64,000 nucleotides of DNA, from assembly GCF_029784135.1 (NCBI RefSeq), contig NC_073745.1, forward strand, positions 241,209,946 to 241,273,945, given 5' to 3'. Made by a program: the position numbers and the translations under genes. Under the pieces are notes generated by a model, which ran no database searches, had not been told where the DNA came from, and worked only from the letters and a program-made list of their open reading frames with translations. This document shows positions 20,761-31,374 of the stretch, piece after piece; the stretch's first letter is position 1, and every line of letters begins with the position of its first letter. This DNA comes from Toxorhynchites rutilus septentrionalis (taxonomy: Eukaryota; Arthropoda; Insecta; Diptera; Culicidae).

Positions 20761-20956
20761 TTAAAAATATTTTCAATATATATTTTTTTTATTTTTCAAC
20801 TGCTTATTCAGTGTCTAGATAGCTTCCAAAATGCTCGCGGGGAAAATTACATCAGAAAACTCACGACTCATTAATTTTTTACTAAACTTGCACGAAAAGT
20901 TATTTGTATTGCTCTTTAGTTTTCCTCCGCTTGAGTCCTTATCAAAACGTCACTTA

Positions 20957-20985
20957 TTCAACGTCAACGTCAACGTCAACGTCAA
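20957..20985. repeat. AACGTC hexamer repeat, four to five units
   Basis: CAACGTCAACGTCAACGTC lies in non-coding sequence. It is a short perfect microsatellite. Confidence 0.8.
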
Positions 20986-20999
20986 ATTAATCCGCCGCT

Positions 21000-22400
21000 G
21001 TCCCGATCCTTTCCATTTTTTTAAAATTTCGTTCATTTGTTCCAAAATACATTGAAGCCTGTTGCCTGAAGTCCGATTGGAATATTGTTTTGATAAATCT
21101 GTTAACTTTCTATTACTTTTTTTAGAAATGTTTGAACTTTCAAGGAACCTTTCTCATAAATTGAATAAAATATCGAAAACTATTATATCTGTATAAAATA
21201 TTGTTATATATAGGTTGTTAGGTAGCTGATCCGGAATATTTTAGGATATAGAGGATCATAAACAATCTTCCACGCGTATGGTCAAATCTAAACTACGAAG
21301 AAATATTGAACTTTTCCTTGAGACCGTTTTTTTTGCCTTAAACTGACTTTAATTAAAAAAGTACGCTGCTTTGCACAATAGAATTGCTTTCATTTGAGGA
21401 AATTTTGCATAAAATTCTGTTGTGAACACATTTAAATTAGTAGAAGATAACAAGATGGATAACAGTGTGATGTTAAGGAGGAATTGTATAGTGGTTGGAG
21501 AGCCTCAATTTGGTTGATAGAAACAATCCAGTTTATCATGCATTTGTGGAAAATTAAGAAAAAACACAAAATTTGACGTTTCTTTGTTACATCTAAAAGT
21601 TGGTTCTTGGTTCCATTGATTTGCATGTTTTACAGCTGCATTCTACGCAAAATTTTCTTATCTTTCTAATGAACAATATAATTATTCTAAGTAGCGTACA
21701 TTCTAAATTAGAGTCATTTCAAGATATAAAATTAGACTCAAGGAAAGTTCAACAATGTCCAAGTTAAGAATTTGCCATATGCGTAGGATTCTTTCATCAA
21801 ATATGATCCTCTATCACCTCCTGAAATATTCTGAATCAGCTTCCTAATTCCATGTATGTTTTTATCAGAACACTGGCTCAATTGTTTTAAGTTGATGACT
21901 CGTGATGCATGGACAATCACATGCAAATGTAAATATTGATTCCTAGAAATTGATGAAACAAAAATCATTTGGAAAAATGATTTTACACGCAATTCTGTAT
22001 GAAAAACTATACAGACATTATTATCATAAGACTATGTGTTCTCGAGATATAACACAATGTATCGAAAAGTATATTTGATGAAAAATCATTTACGCATATA
22101 AAATCTCAAATCATTATTTTTTTATAGTTTTGGGCTATTAGGGACTATGCATACCCCGGAACTATAAAAGTTCGATCACAGGAAATAATTTGGTCATTCA
22201 CAATTTACGTAAGATATTTTTATAATACAGATTTCACTTAAGAAGATCAATGATATGAGAAAAAAATTTATGAACGTTTGACTGGGCAGCACTCTCAGGC
22301 GGCTTAATCCGTGTTTATCGATAAATACGGAGAGTTTTTAATTTCTTGAGTATGTGTTATTTAATTTAATTTTGAATGTATAAGTTTTTGTATTTAAAAA
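21000..22400. other. Diverged Helitron-region sequence, no gene seen
   Basis: The part at 21985-22145 (GAAAAACTATACAGACATTA, then GTTCTCGAGATA and TATAGTTTTGG) is repeated at 63240-63395. This ties the stretch to the same large repeat as the 62-63 kb copy. The remainder (21000-21980) is AT-rich and without domains. Confidence 0.45.
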
Positions 22401-22409
22401 AAATTCTTC

Positions 22410-22480
22410 TTGTCCACGTGAAATCAGTCTATACCCCCTCCCTCCTCTTCGTGGACAAGAGTGGACATTTTCTACTACCC
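22410..22480. repeat. GTGGACAAG...GTGGACA repeat, copy 2
   Basis: This copy reads TTGTCCACGTGAAATC, then CCCCCTCCCTCCTCTTCGTG, then GACAAGAGTGGACATTTT. It is related to the 18.7, 47.4 and 62.4 kb copies, but the palindrome is half-decayed. Confidence 0.6.
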
Positions 22481-22639
22481 TCTTAACCTAACCTCAACCT
22501 AAACCTATTAAAATAACTATACAAATTCCGAACTATCAAATACTCGAAATAGGAGCAAATTCCCCAATATATTTTTAGAGTTTCACTTCCAGGCAGGTAT
22601 CCAGACAGGCCCTTACGTGAACCTCCGTTGTTCTCGTTC

Positions 22640-23055
22640 AAAAAATTATCTTCAGAAATTTATTCCGAACGCGTTGGAGTCTCAGCCTGTATGTCTTGGC
22701 ACAGCCCTTCCAAACAGGAACCTTGATAAATGATCTGTTTGTAGTCAGCCATCTGATTCTTCAGACAAAGTTTAGGATTTCTGCCATTCAAAGAATACAA
22801 TATCGATAAGTGAGTCACGGAACCGAATTCTAACGTCGGAACAAGTCTAGGAGATCGCAAATGTGAGAATAGAATAGCCCGAGTCTTTGCCGCATTGATA
22901 ACAATTTTCTAACTGGTATAATACTCTGTTAGAGCATCCAGCCCACCCTGAAATTTGCGAATACGAGTACCGCGACCTTGAAACAAAATCATAGTGTCAT
23001 CGGCAAATTGGGACAATATCCCATCACCGGGAGTGAGCCTCCTGACGAAAACAGG
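22640..23055 (-). pseudogene. Jockey RT fragment
   Basis: Conceptual translation gives FADDTMILFQGRGTRIRKF, then the KIVINAAKTRAILF region of an RT palm and thumb. One in-frame stop lies near 22905, and the downstream frame continues to about 22660. FADD is the catalytic motif C. Everything 5' of it in the RT is missing. The fragment cannot encode an active enzyme. Confidence 0.75.
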
Positions 23056-23136
23056 AGAGGAATTGGTTTAGTTATTTTTTTTAAATATTTTTGTTAAAGA
23101 CCAGAAAGGTATAGAATGGGGAGAAATGTGTTGAAG

Positions 23137-24048
23137 TTATCTCTGAAATTCCTTATTCCTAAGATCTTTGATACTTTCCCGGATTACCTTGGTCAGATTA
23201 TTAAATGAAACTCTTTTTATCGCGGTCGCCAGTGCGCTAGTATTGTTGGACAGAGAACGCACTGTCACGAGCAATTTCAATTTATGCTGGAGGGATTCCA
23301 GTACCAGATCAACCTTCATATGAGAATTCAATGGTAGAGCGGTGTCTATGCTGTCGTCCACAATTTTTTGGAACATGATCCAATTTTCACGATGATAATT
23401 CCGCCTGGCACCTAAATTCAACACCACTGAGTAGTGGTCCGACGGTAGCTCATCGTAGACGACTGGATCCTCTGGTACAGCCACGTTTGTCAGGAAGAGA
23501 TCAATTATCGAATGGACCTCCGATCTAGAGATCCTCGTTGGCCTGTCCGGTGCCAAAATGTTGTAGTGCCCGGATTCGGAGTCTTCCGCCAAGATGGTTC
23601 CGTTCTGGTTCCACCGTTGATTGTCCCAGACTCGATGCCGAGCATTCAAGTCACTTAGGATTATGAATCTAGCTCGCCTGGTCAGTTTGGTTTTTTTGGA
23701 GCAGTGGGCCGCAATGACGATGACTGGTCCAAGCGTAGTGTTGACCTCGACCCTGATTGTTTCGATAAATTTAAGATGAAGATCAGACAGCAACCGGAAG
23801 GTGATGTTTCGCCTAACTGCAACGACTACTTCCCCGCCTCTCGTAGAGGAACTGTTGAGCCTCGTGGATCGATTCAGGCGAGAAACGGCGTGATCTGGAA
23901 GACTGAAGTTGTTTTCCGGCTTTAGATGTGTTTCGACCAGCGCAACCACATCAATGTTTTTGGCTCGAATAATATCAGCCATTTCATCGCGTTTGCCTGC
24001 TACAAAACAGACGTTCCAGAGTTGGATGTTGATCGCGTTAGCAACCAT
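23137..24048 (-). pseudogene. Jockey ORF2 endonuclease domain
   Basis: The frame has about 303 codons and contains most of an AP-like endonuclease: LWNVCFVAGKRDEM, DVVALVETHLKP with the catalytic Glu, FIILSDLNARHRVWDNQ with the catalytic Asp-x-Asn, SIIDLFLTN and ELPSDHYSVVL with the catalytic SDH. It begins at ATG 24046-24048, directly after an ORF1 remnant. There is an internal deletion between VIVIAAHCSKK and RARFIIL, where the usual 20-30 residues with the P-x-Y strand are absent. The C-terminal linker is partly retained to the stop at 23137. Confidence 0.8.
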
Positions 24049-24884
24049 ACGGTCCGGACTGAGTCAAATTGTCCTTTGAACCGCGGTACGGTTCCCAACG
24101 TACAACGACGGAACGGATGGTACGAACAGTTTGCAGAGCTCTGGCGCTGACGGTCCCTTTGCGAAAATGGACCAGATAGAGCCGAGCATGATACTGTTTG
24201 TTGTTTTCCTTCTTCCTCCTCATGGGGAATACGACAATGGGTTGAAGCTTTTAGCGATTCACAAGCTCCTGTTCTATGACCTTGACGTCCATGTCCGGCA
24301 ATCCTTCCACCACGGACTTAACGGCTTCTCGATGCTATAGTCGTGAGAGTAGTATCCGGCCTTCCGTTCCAGGAGATAGTTGATAACTGCATCCCAGTTC
24401 TGCTGATTGGCAACAGACACCTTAATGCCAATGCTGCACAGCTTGAAATCGGCGAAAATCTTTTTGGGTTCCAATTCCTTCCATAACGGGCGAAAGGAGC
24501 ATTGTTCACCATAATCGGTGGAGGTTTCTTGTTGATGACAAATGGAGCCGGAGGTTTAGCTGGCATCGTAGGAGCATTCGGCAGATCCCTCTGTCGATTC
24601 CCGTTGGAGTTGGTTCCGACGTTGGAAATTTCCGACGCACTCGAAAAGCGCTCATTGCGTAGACGGATGGAGTTCGTGGGGATTTTTCGTTTCGGACTAC
24701 CGCCCCTTTCGGACAATGATTCGCTCTCCGACGCTAATGTTTTGTCGCCGGAGGTTTCACACACACACACACATTCGCGCAATTCTTTTCGTTTGGTGGT
24801 CATCAAATCGATTGCCAGTGGGCGTCGAATGTCGAGGAGAAGAAACCGTAAATATGTCATTGGTGCTGATAAATAATCTGCCAC
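24040..24884 (-). pseudogene. Jockey ORF1 (gag-like) remnant
   Basis: Two frames together give Jockey gag features: a Ser/Pro-rich N-terminus with NKKPPPIMVNNAPF, then IKVSVANQQNWDAVINYL and, after a further shift, QYHARLYLVHFRKGTVSA and VVRWEPYRGSKDNLTQ. The CCHC knuckles that normally follow are missing, and the sequence runs straight into the endonuclease start. At least two frameshifts and one deletion are present. A (CA)8 tract lies at 24758-24773. Confidence 0.75.
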
Positions 24885-25290
24885 TTCTCCTTAGAACTTT
24901 GATTTACGTTGAAACGAAAGAGCTTATTTTGTTTTTTTTTTATAATATAATACCAAATACATTTTGTTTTGTATTTTTTTTTGTAATTTGAAATTAACAA
25001 GGAAGCTTCTGAATATTATTCTTTCCCACCAGTAAAATATATTCGTATTCCATATTTTCTGAATAGTGACAAAATTTTGGTGTTGGTGTGACACAAAGTG
25101 TTAAATATTGTAACTACTTTTCTAACGAAAAAGACGTAATCTCTTTTTCGTACTTACTACATTCCATATTCCAACAGATGGCATCATTAAAAACGAACAA
25201 AAATCATTCGAAAGGTTCGTCTGTCACTAGCTTATGTGTGAAGTTTCATGACACTTAGTTTATTTGTTCACAAACTACAGTTGTTTGAAT
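24885..25290. other. Unassigned AT-rich spacer
   Basis: There is no coding frame of note. Part of this stretch (25080-25290) is probably the decayed 5' untranslated end of the mariner that follows. Confidence 0.3.
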
Positions 25291-25299
25291 TTCACTATT

Positions 25300-26010
25300 T
25301 GAGCATTCGTATTGAAAATGGAAAAAAGGAATATCGTATTTTGATCAAATATTGTTTTTTGATGAGAAAAACTCCTAAACAATCAATGCGGTGGTTGACG
25401 AAATGTTATTCCACTTCTACTTCTTCGAGAACAAAACAGTTTATCGGTTCGGTGGTTTAGTGAATTTAAAATGGGCCGTACAAGCACCGCAGATGCCAGT
25501 TTCACGATCCAGAAATCGTAAAACAAGTGCATCGAATTTTTTTGAACGATCGTAAAGTGAAGTTACTCGAGTTAGCTGAGGCCGTAGGCATTTCAAAAGA
25601 ACGAGTGGGGCACATTTTGTACGACATTTTGGACTCGGAAATACTATCCGCGCGATGGGTGCCCTGTTTGCTGATCGTCAACCAAAAAAATAGGCGCGTT
25701 GATGATCCAACAGCCGGTTTGGCGTTGTTGGAGCGTAATCGAATGGACTTTTTTCGACGTTTTGTTACAATGGATGAAACTTGGATCCACTACCACACTC
25801 CTGAGTCCAATGCGCAGCCTGCAGAGTTGCACTGAGGCATATTTCAAAGACTTAGACGTTTCGTACTACAGAAAGGGAATCGAAATATTGGAAACTCGCT
25901 ATACCAAGTGCACTACTCTCGAAAGAATCTATGTTGAGGAATAAATACAGCTTTGCCCAAAAAACGATTGATTTAATTAAAAATTCCGGGACTTTCTAGC
26001 CCATGTAGTA
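25300..26010 (+). pseudogene. Mariner-family transposase relic (internally deleted)
   Basis: Readable pieces are a start region with KTPKQSMRWL, a helix-turn-helix piece ELAEAVGISKERVGHIL (25574-25625), the first catalytic segment VTMDETWIHYHTPES (about 25765-25810) and a C-terminal tail FKDLDVSYYRKGIEILETRY (25849-25908). The second and third catalytic aspartates (HQDNA..., APSDY...) are absent, so this is an internal deletion of about 500 bp. The C-terminal side reads into CCGGGACTTTCTAGCCCATG (25985-26004), which may be the right inverted repeat. I could not find its left partner. Confidence 0.8.
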
Positions 26011-26019
26011 TATTGTTGT

Positions 26020-26604
26020 ACAAATTTTGTACACTGAAAAACGGAAAATCTTTCGCATGACTACAAAACCTTGTGCATCCAACGTAACGCTCTCGTTTTC
26101 AAATTTCCCAAAATATTCATTCATTGAGAATTGATTCAGATGCAACTTCAAACCAATGATCACTAAACCAACGATAGTCCTACGTCAACCCTTCGTCCAT
26201 ACCACAGATATAACCCACTTCCTATTTTTATTGTAGTTTTCTAGAATTTTCAAACGGAACTTTCTTGAAAATATTGATTCACACGAAAAACTAGCCTATG
26301 CCAAATTTCAGATCAATCGGACTTCTATTACTGTCTTCTGGACTTCTACTATGTCGCAAATCGGTCTAGGCTTGAGTACCTTGAAAACCAAAAAATCATG
26401 CAAGGGGAGAAAATCTCCCAATCGGGGTTTTTCCAAAAAAAATGTTCGATGCCAAATGAGCTGTATTTGTCAATGTGGAAGATTGGTCGAAACCTCATCT
26501 ATTGGATTTTATAGCAAACTCAAATTGGAAAGTTTTTGCAATTGAGTTATTAATTGAGTAAATTAGAGAGAAGCGCACTTCTGATTATGTGGATGTGTTC
26601 TCTT
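26020..26604. repeat. Dispersed repeat, related to 29150-29290
   Basis: The segment at about 26465-26560 (TTTGTCAATGTGGAAGAT, CCTCATCTAT, TTGCAATTGAGTTATTAA) is about 85% similar to 29176-29270 in the same orientation. No coding content is convincing. Confidence 0.65.
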
Positions 26605-26615
26605 ATAATGAACTT

Positions 26616-26891
26616 CTTCTTCTTCTTCAATGGCACTAACGTTCCTAGAGGAACTTCGCCGTCTCAACGTAGTATTACTTGCGTCATTTTTTTATTAGTA
26701 CTTAGTTGAGATTTCTATGCCAAATAACACGCCTTGAATGCCTTCTGAGTGGCAAGCTCTAGAATACGCGTGATCACAGTGCAAGTCGGAGGAAATTTCT
26801 TTGACGAAAAATTCCCCCGACCAGAACGGGAATCGAACCCGAAAACCCGGCATGTTAGTTATGACGCTAACCACTCGGCCAAGGGAGCACC
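26616..26891 (-). mobile_element. tRNA-derived SINE, 276 bp
   Basis: On the minus strand the element starts GGTGCTCCC and has box A (TGGCCGAGTGGTTAG) and box B (GGGTTCGATTCC), then a GAA-rich tail (CTTCTTCTTCTTC on the plus strand). A perfect 11-bp duplication ATAATGAACTT flanks it (26605-26615 and 26892-26902). The (GAA)n tail recalls mosquito SINEs such as Feilai, but I cannot assign the family. Confidence 0.9.
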
Positions 26892-26902
26892 ATAATGAAC
26901 TT

Positions 26903-27394
26903 ACGAGTGTTGAAACAATGGCTGAATAGTATTAATTTTTCACTGAACTGCGAATAAATGAAAATGTTATTAGGTCAAAGTAATGCATATATATTGTTTT
27001 TAAATGATGTTAAGAAATCTATTTTTAAATAAGTTTAGGATAATTTCACAACATGTAAGTGTTTCGAATGATTATTTGAGCTACGAAAATAGCGTCAATC
27101 AACCTAGAAGTGCGATGGAAATGATTATATTCCAAGATTTCTCTTAATTCTGCCGTCGACGGTGTATTCTGCCGTAATACTGGTTCCTGTAGGGATATCA
27201 AACCTTTTTCGTCGCTTTCGTATGCCACCCACTTGAACTGTCTCTCGTTTCGAGTTGAGGAATTCCTCGATTTCTCTGTTCTCAATTCTTTCCGGTGAAC
27301 TTGGAATATGTGAGATGCTCTTTAGTAGCGGCATCTCTGTAAATATCACATTTCTCGAATCTCGAAATCAAGTTGATCTTTAAGACTTCCCATT
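26903..27394. other. Unassigned, possible decayed coding sequence on the minus strand
   Basis: A minus-strand frame (27349-27125) reads SPERIENREIEEFLN and FDIPTGTSITAEYTVDGR, which looks more protein-like than random. It has no recognised family and lies next to a dispersed repeat, so it may be a retroelement relic. Confidence 0.3.
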
Positions 27395-27747
27395 CAGCAA
27401 TCCTGGAAAATGTGGCTTCTGCGAAATTATCGCTATGGAAACGTTTTTCTCCTCATACGTGCGAATAAATTTCCTCTAATTCTTTCACATAGGTCCGAAA
27501 AAAAGCCTCGTCTAGGTATGGTGTAATGAGTGTTGCATTTGGAGAATTGCTACTAGTTGTGAGTGTATTGGCGTATTTGATTCTGGTGACGATATATTCA
27601 ACCTTGTAGTAGTTATGTATAATGCTAAGCATGAGATTTTTCTGGGTAGTTATTTGATGGCAGATTACTCGGTAAACTTTGATAAATTATTAAACAATAA
27701 CTATCTGTACTACAGTTAAGTTTTATGCATTGGAAGTAGTGTAAATA

Positions 27748-29035
27748 TTAGGCTGTCAAAAAAGTCCTGCGGTATTTCCGCGAGGTGTCGTTGTAAGCGC
27801 GTAGTTCTAGTTGTATGCATTGTATCGAGTCATACTATAGCTTGTTGGAAAGGTATTTTTGCGCGCTATAATATATGTCCTTGACAGTGTTTTGTTTGGT
27901 TAAGTCGTTCGTGAGTTATAGTGTCGCAAATATGGAGCAAAATAAAGAGAAAATCCGACATATTTTACAGTACTACTATGACAAAGGCAAAAATGCATCT
28001 CAAGCTGCCAATAAAATTTGTGCAGTTTATGGACCCGATACAGTTTCCATTTCCACCGCACAACGATGGTATCAACGTTTTCGTTCTGGTGTAGAGGTCG
28101 TCGAAGATGCGCCACGCTCCGGAAGGCCTGTCGTCGAAAATTGCGACAAAATCGCTGAATTAGCCGAGAAAGACCGGCATAGTAGCAGCCGTAGCATCGG
28201 CCAAGAGCTGGGGATAAGTCATCAAACCGTTATTAACCATTTGAAGAAGCTTGGATTCACAAAGAAGCTCGATGTATGGGTGCCACACACGTTGACGCAA
28301 AAAAAACATCTTTGACCGTATCGACGCATGTGAATCGCTGCTGAATCGCAACAAAATCGACCCGTTTCTGAAGCGGATGGTGACTGGCGATGAAAAGTGG
28401 GTCACTTACGACAACGTGAAGCGCAAACGGTCGTGGTCGAAGCCCGCTGAAGCGGCTCAGACGGTGGCCAAGCCCTCATTAACGGCCAGGAAGGTTCTGC
28501 TGTGTGTTTGGTGGGATTGTCAAGGAATAATCTATTATGTGCTGCTTCCCTATGGCCAAACGCTCAATTCAGACCTGTACTGCCAACAACTGGACCGCTT
28601 GAAGGTAGCACTCATGAAGAAGAGGCCATCTTTGACAAACAGAGGCCGCATTGTCTTCCATCAGGACAACGCCAGGCCACACACTTCTTTGGTGACGCGC
28701 CAGAAGCTCCGGGAGCTCGGATGGGAGGTTCTTTTGCATCCGCCGTATAGTCCGGACCTTGCACCAAGTGACTACCACCTGTTTTTGTCCATGGCGAACG
28801 AGCTAGGTAGTCAGAAGTTAGCCACAAAAAAAGGCCTGTGAAAATTGGCTATCCGAGTTTTTTGCCAATAAGGAAGCGAGCTTCTATAACAGGGGTATTA
28901 TGAAGTTGGCATCTCGTTGGGAACAAGTCATCGAACAAAACGGCACATATTTGACTTAAAACAGATGATTGTAACTAATTTTATGAACAAATGAAAATTC
29001 AAAAAAAATACCGCAGGACTTTTTTGACAGCCTAA
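27748..29035 (+). mobile_element. Near full-length mariner (DD34D), 1288 bp
   Basis: The terminal inverted repeats are about 30 bp (TTAGGCTGTCAAAAAAGTCC and its complement at 29006-29035). TA duplications lie at 27746-27747 and 29036-29037. The interior encodes a DD34D transposase broken by two frameshifts. The boundaries are confirmed by the uninterrupted homologous site near 49680. Confidence 0.93.
27932..28960 (+). pseudogene. Mariner transposase, two frameshifts
   Basis: It starts at ATG 27932. N-terminal helix-turn-helix motifs cover residues 1-115 (YDKGKNASQAANKICAVYG, RSGRPVV, the second HTH with ELGISHQTV). A shift in an A-run near 28300 changes frame. The catalytic part then reads VTGDEKWVTYDNV (first Asp near 28389), VFHQDNARPHTS (second Asp) and PPYSPDLAPSDYHLF (third Asp). 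There are 34 residues between the last two aspartates, giving DD34D. A second shift near 28830 precedes the C-terminal tail ending near 28960. All catalytic residues are present but in separate frames. Confidence 0.9.
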
Positions 29036-29075
29036 TATATCTCCTATTAAACGGTTCACAGCTTTCAAAAATATT

Positions 29076-29356
29076 TGAGGGGCTTAGAATGAAAGGGGTG
29101 TAAGGGATTTGATCGATTTCTCTACATCGACTCTCTCTTCTGGTCATAACTTAGCTGCAAATACATTCCCAGTTGTATTTGACAATGTGGAAGATAGGTC
29201 AGAACCTCATCTATCGGATTCTATAGCGAACTTAAATTGGAACTTTTTTGCAGTTGAGTTATTAACTAAAGAAAAAGTTGATGAAGAGAAATCGATCAAG
29301 TCACTTACACTCCTTGCATTCTAAGGCCCTAATTTGCAACAGTTGTCAAGATATTA
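29076..29356. repeat. Dispersed repeat, related to 26465-26560
   Basis: The region of about 29176-29270 repeats the 26.5-kb sequence (TTGACAATGTGGAAGATAGG, CAGTTGAGTTATTAACTA). I see no gene. Confidence 0.55.
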
Positions 29357-30157
29357 CACTGTGTTCCATAACTTTAGAACCACTTCATTTTTCTGAGTTT
29401 CCAGAGATACATACACTGAGAGGAAAATTTAGTATATATGACGAATTTTTTCGTAAATGTTACCAATTCGCTAGTCATTTTCTACCCTACTAATCATTAG
29501 TACATCTTACAAAAGAAAATTGGTAGGTATTATTTTTGTAGGATGGTGGGCATGTTGGCACACCACCTTTTATTTTCCTGCAGCGAAAACTAGTTCTCGA
29601 TGTCTTTGTGGTCGAGAATTTGTTTTCGACGAAGAGAAACAAAAGCTACCTATATTTTAATCTAATAAAAACCAAAAAACCTTAAAATAACCCATTCAGG
29701 GTGGTTTCAACCAAGCTGCGCCATGTTGTAGTGTGTATCTCGTTCTACGCAGAGGATTCTGTTCGTTTAGGCTCTTCAAATCACTCATACTCCTTGTAAT
29801 CTGTATCTACTATTCGTAACTCTTCACAACTTCTTGTTAGGGTTATGATTTGGTAAACACGCTGACCAGTACAGAATCTGAAGCCCCTATTCATTAAACC
29901 ACTTTCCGGATTTTATGAATTGATGCCAAATTTCCCAAATATCACAGTGTTTTTGATGCAAAAACAAAAGTAAATGATTCTGAAATACTTCATTGTACTT
30001 CTGACTGTGCATTCGTGTTGATGAAAAGCTACCAGACCTTTTTTTTCCAAAATATATATTTATACCATGCTACCAGACCTTATTGAAAATATTTTCCTTC
30101 TTACATATCTCTGGAAACTCAAAAAATGGAGTGGTTGTATAGTTATGAAACTGAGTG
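29357..30157. mobile_element. Tc1-like MITE, 801 bp, about 55-bp inverted repeats
   Basis: The left end CACTGTGTTCCATAACTT continues through AACCACTTCATTTTTCTGAG and TTTCCAGAGATA, and reappears in reverse complement at the right end (to 30157) with several differences. TA duplications lie at 29355-29356 and 30158-30159. It has no transposase. A 28-bp retroposed tail sits inside it (30041-30068). Confidence 0.85.
30041..30068 (-). mobile_element. 28-bp insertion of an I-element 3' tail
   Basis: TTTTTTCCAAAATATATATT plus eight more bases is flanked by perfect 13-bp duplications GCTACCAGACCTT (30028-30040 and 30069-30081). The insert matches the 3' tail of the I-clade fragment at 42858-42886. 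It is an extremely 5'-truncated retrotransposition. Confidence 0.8.
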
Positions 30158-30159
30158 TA

Positions 30160-31346
30160 GAAACATTCTCCGCTTTTGACTCATTCTCATCCCCATCGAC
30201 GGTACTCTAATGTACAGCTTCAGGTTGTTTCAGGGCATGGAACAAATATTCTTTTACTCACTTCCACCTCACTGACTATACACAATAAGTTCGAGTTGTT
30301 GGAAGTTGCATATTTCGCGGTATTATTTAAATTGTTGTTGGATGTGTTGTACTTTCTTACGGCATTTGAATTAAGTTCGTGCTTTTTACAAGAATTTGTA
30401 TATAAATGACAGCGTGCCGCAAACTATCCATCCTGGTATCGATAATCCGATTCACCTATGTTGCTCAATTGTATTTCTACTAAGCGAACCACCCTACCTT
30501 GCACACATTCATCGCCATCAGAAACTAAACAAATTCCAAACAAATTAATGCGATAGCATCACGCCACATTGCAGTCAGCATTCGCAAAAGGCAATTTAAG
30601 CATTTCACCATTTCAGTAAGTGGCTATGTCGTGTTGATGGAACTGAACGCGCACAACGAAACATGTGTTCATTCGCGCTAGAGATTGGCGCTTATTGGCG
30701 ATAGCGTGTGACTGTTTGCGTGTTCGCGCGTTAAATGATGGTGAATTGTGGAAATACACCACTTCTGAATTCGCAACTATAGCATTTGCCAAAGGCCTGT
30801 ATGGAAGTTTGAATGTTAATTGGTTCAATCATTCTCTGTTCGATTAATAATCGGTTAATCGGAACTTGCATCGGCAACAAATGATCGGTTTTGTCATTAT
30901 AACTTTGACTCAGTATAACTGTTGTTTTAAAGTATGAATGAGCTACGTTGGTTTGTTAAATTTTTTTTTATTCTCACAGAATTTTCCAGAATTCTCGTGA
31001 TATCTCGCTCTTTGATTTTAATTCTCCTTCATAATAAATTAGCTCGGTAAGCTTAGATCACATATAAATGGGACACTCTTGACGACTGCGATTGCGAATT
31101 CAGTCGTCAGAATCGGAATATGCTACCAGAGCTAACAAAACTAAAAGGATATTAGTCAATGGGAGATGGAACGTATGTAAAGGCCGATTTCAGACAATTC
31201 CCAGGATTTTCTTCGTTTTTTATTGTTTCGACATGATTGTTCTGTTACCTAAAGTTACAGGGATTCAAATTTGAGTAACGAAAATGACCAGTAAACCGAT
31301 ATCACTTCATTCAACCGTCAATTATTTGAAAACATTGAACAAACAC
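30160..31346. other. Unassigned 1.2-kb stretch
   Basis: Short frames only (up to 77 codons), without recognisable domains. The part at 30540-30850 is richer in GC and CpG (CGCGCGTT, GCGATAGCGTG) than its flanks, but I see no further structure. Confidence 0.35.
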
Positions 31347-31374
31347 TTTACAACCTAGGTAGTGCGGACTGAAT

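Larger units (their letters stand above)
22640..24884 (-). mobile_element. Jockey-clade non-LTR element, heavily deleted
   Basis: The minus strand carries ORF1 remnants (24884-24040), the endonuclease (24048-23137) and an RT fragment with FADDTMILFQG near 22990-23020. The order and motifs fit Jockey. A deletion removes the ORF1 zinc knuckles and another removes most of the RT between 23137 and 23050. I see no poly(A) tail or target duplication. Confidence 0.8.
27395..29075. repeat. Dispersed repeat copy A, split by a mariner
   Basis: Sequence at 27395-27747 plus 29038-29075 matches 49635-51195 in inverted orientation. Landmarks are TTATGCATTGGAAGTAGT, GCTAAGCATGA, TTTTTCTGGG, GGTTGAATAT and TCGGACCTA-type segments. 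Copy B lacks the mariner, while copy A lacks the 1-kb MITE found in copy B. The underlying repeat is about 550-600 bp and unidentified. Confidence 0.75.

Noticed and set aside
26820..26891. A tRNA gene on the minus strand
   Set aside because: The A and B boxes are tRNA-like, but the sequence continues into a SINE body with a GAA tail and an 11-bp target duplication. The cloverleaf acceptor stem does not close.
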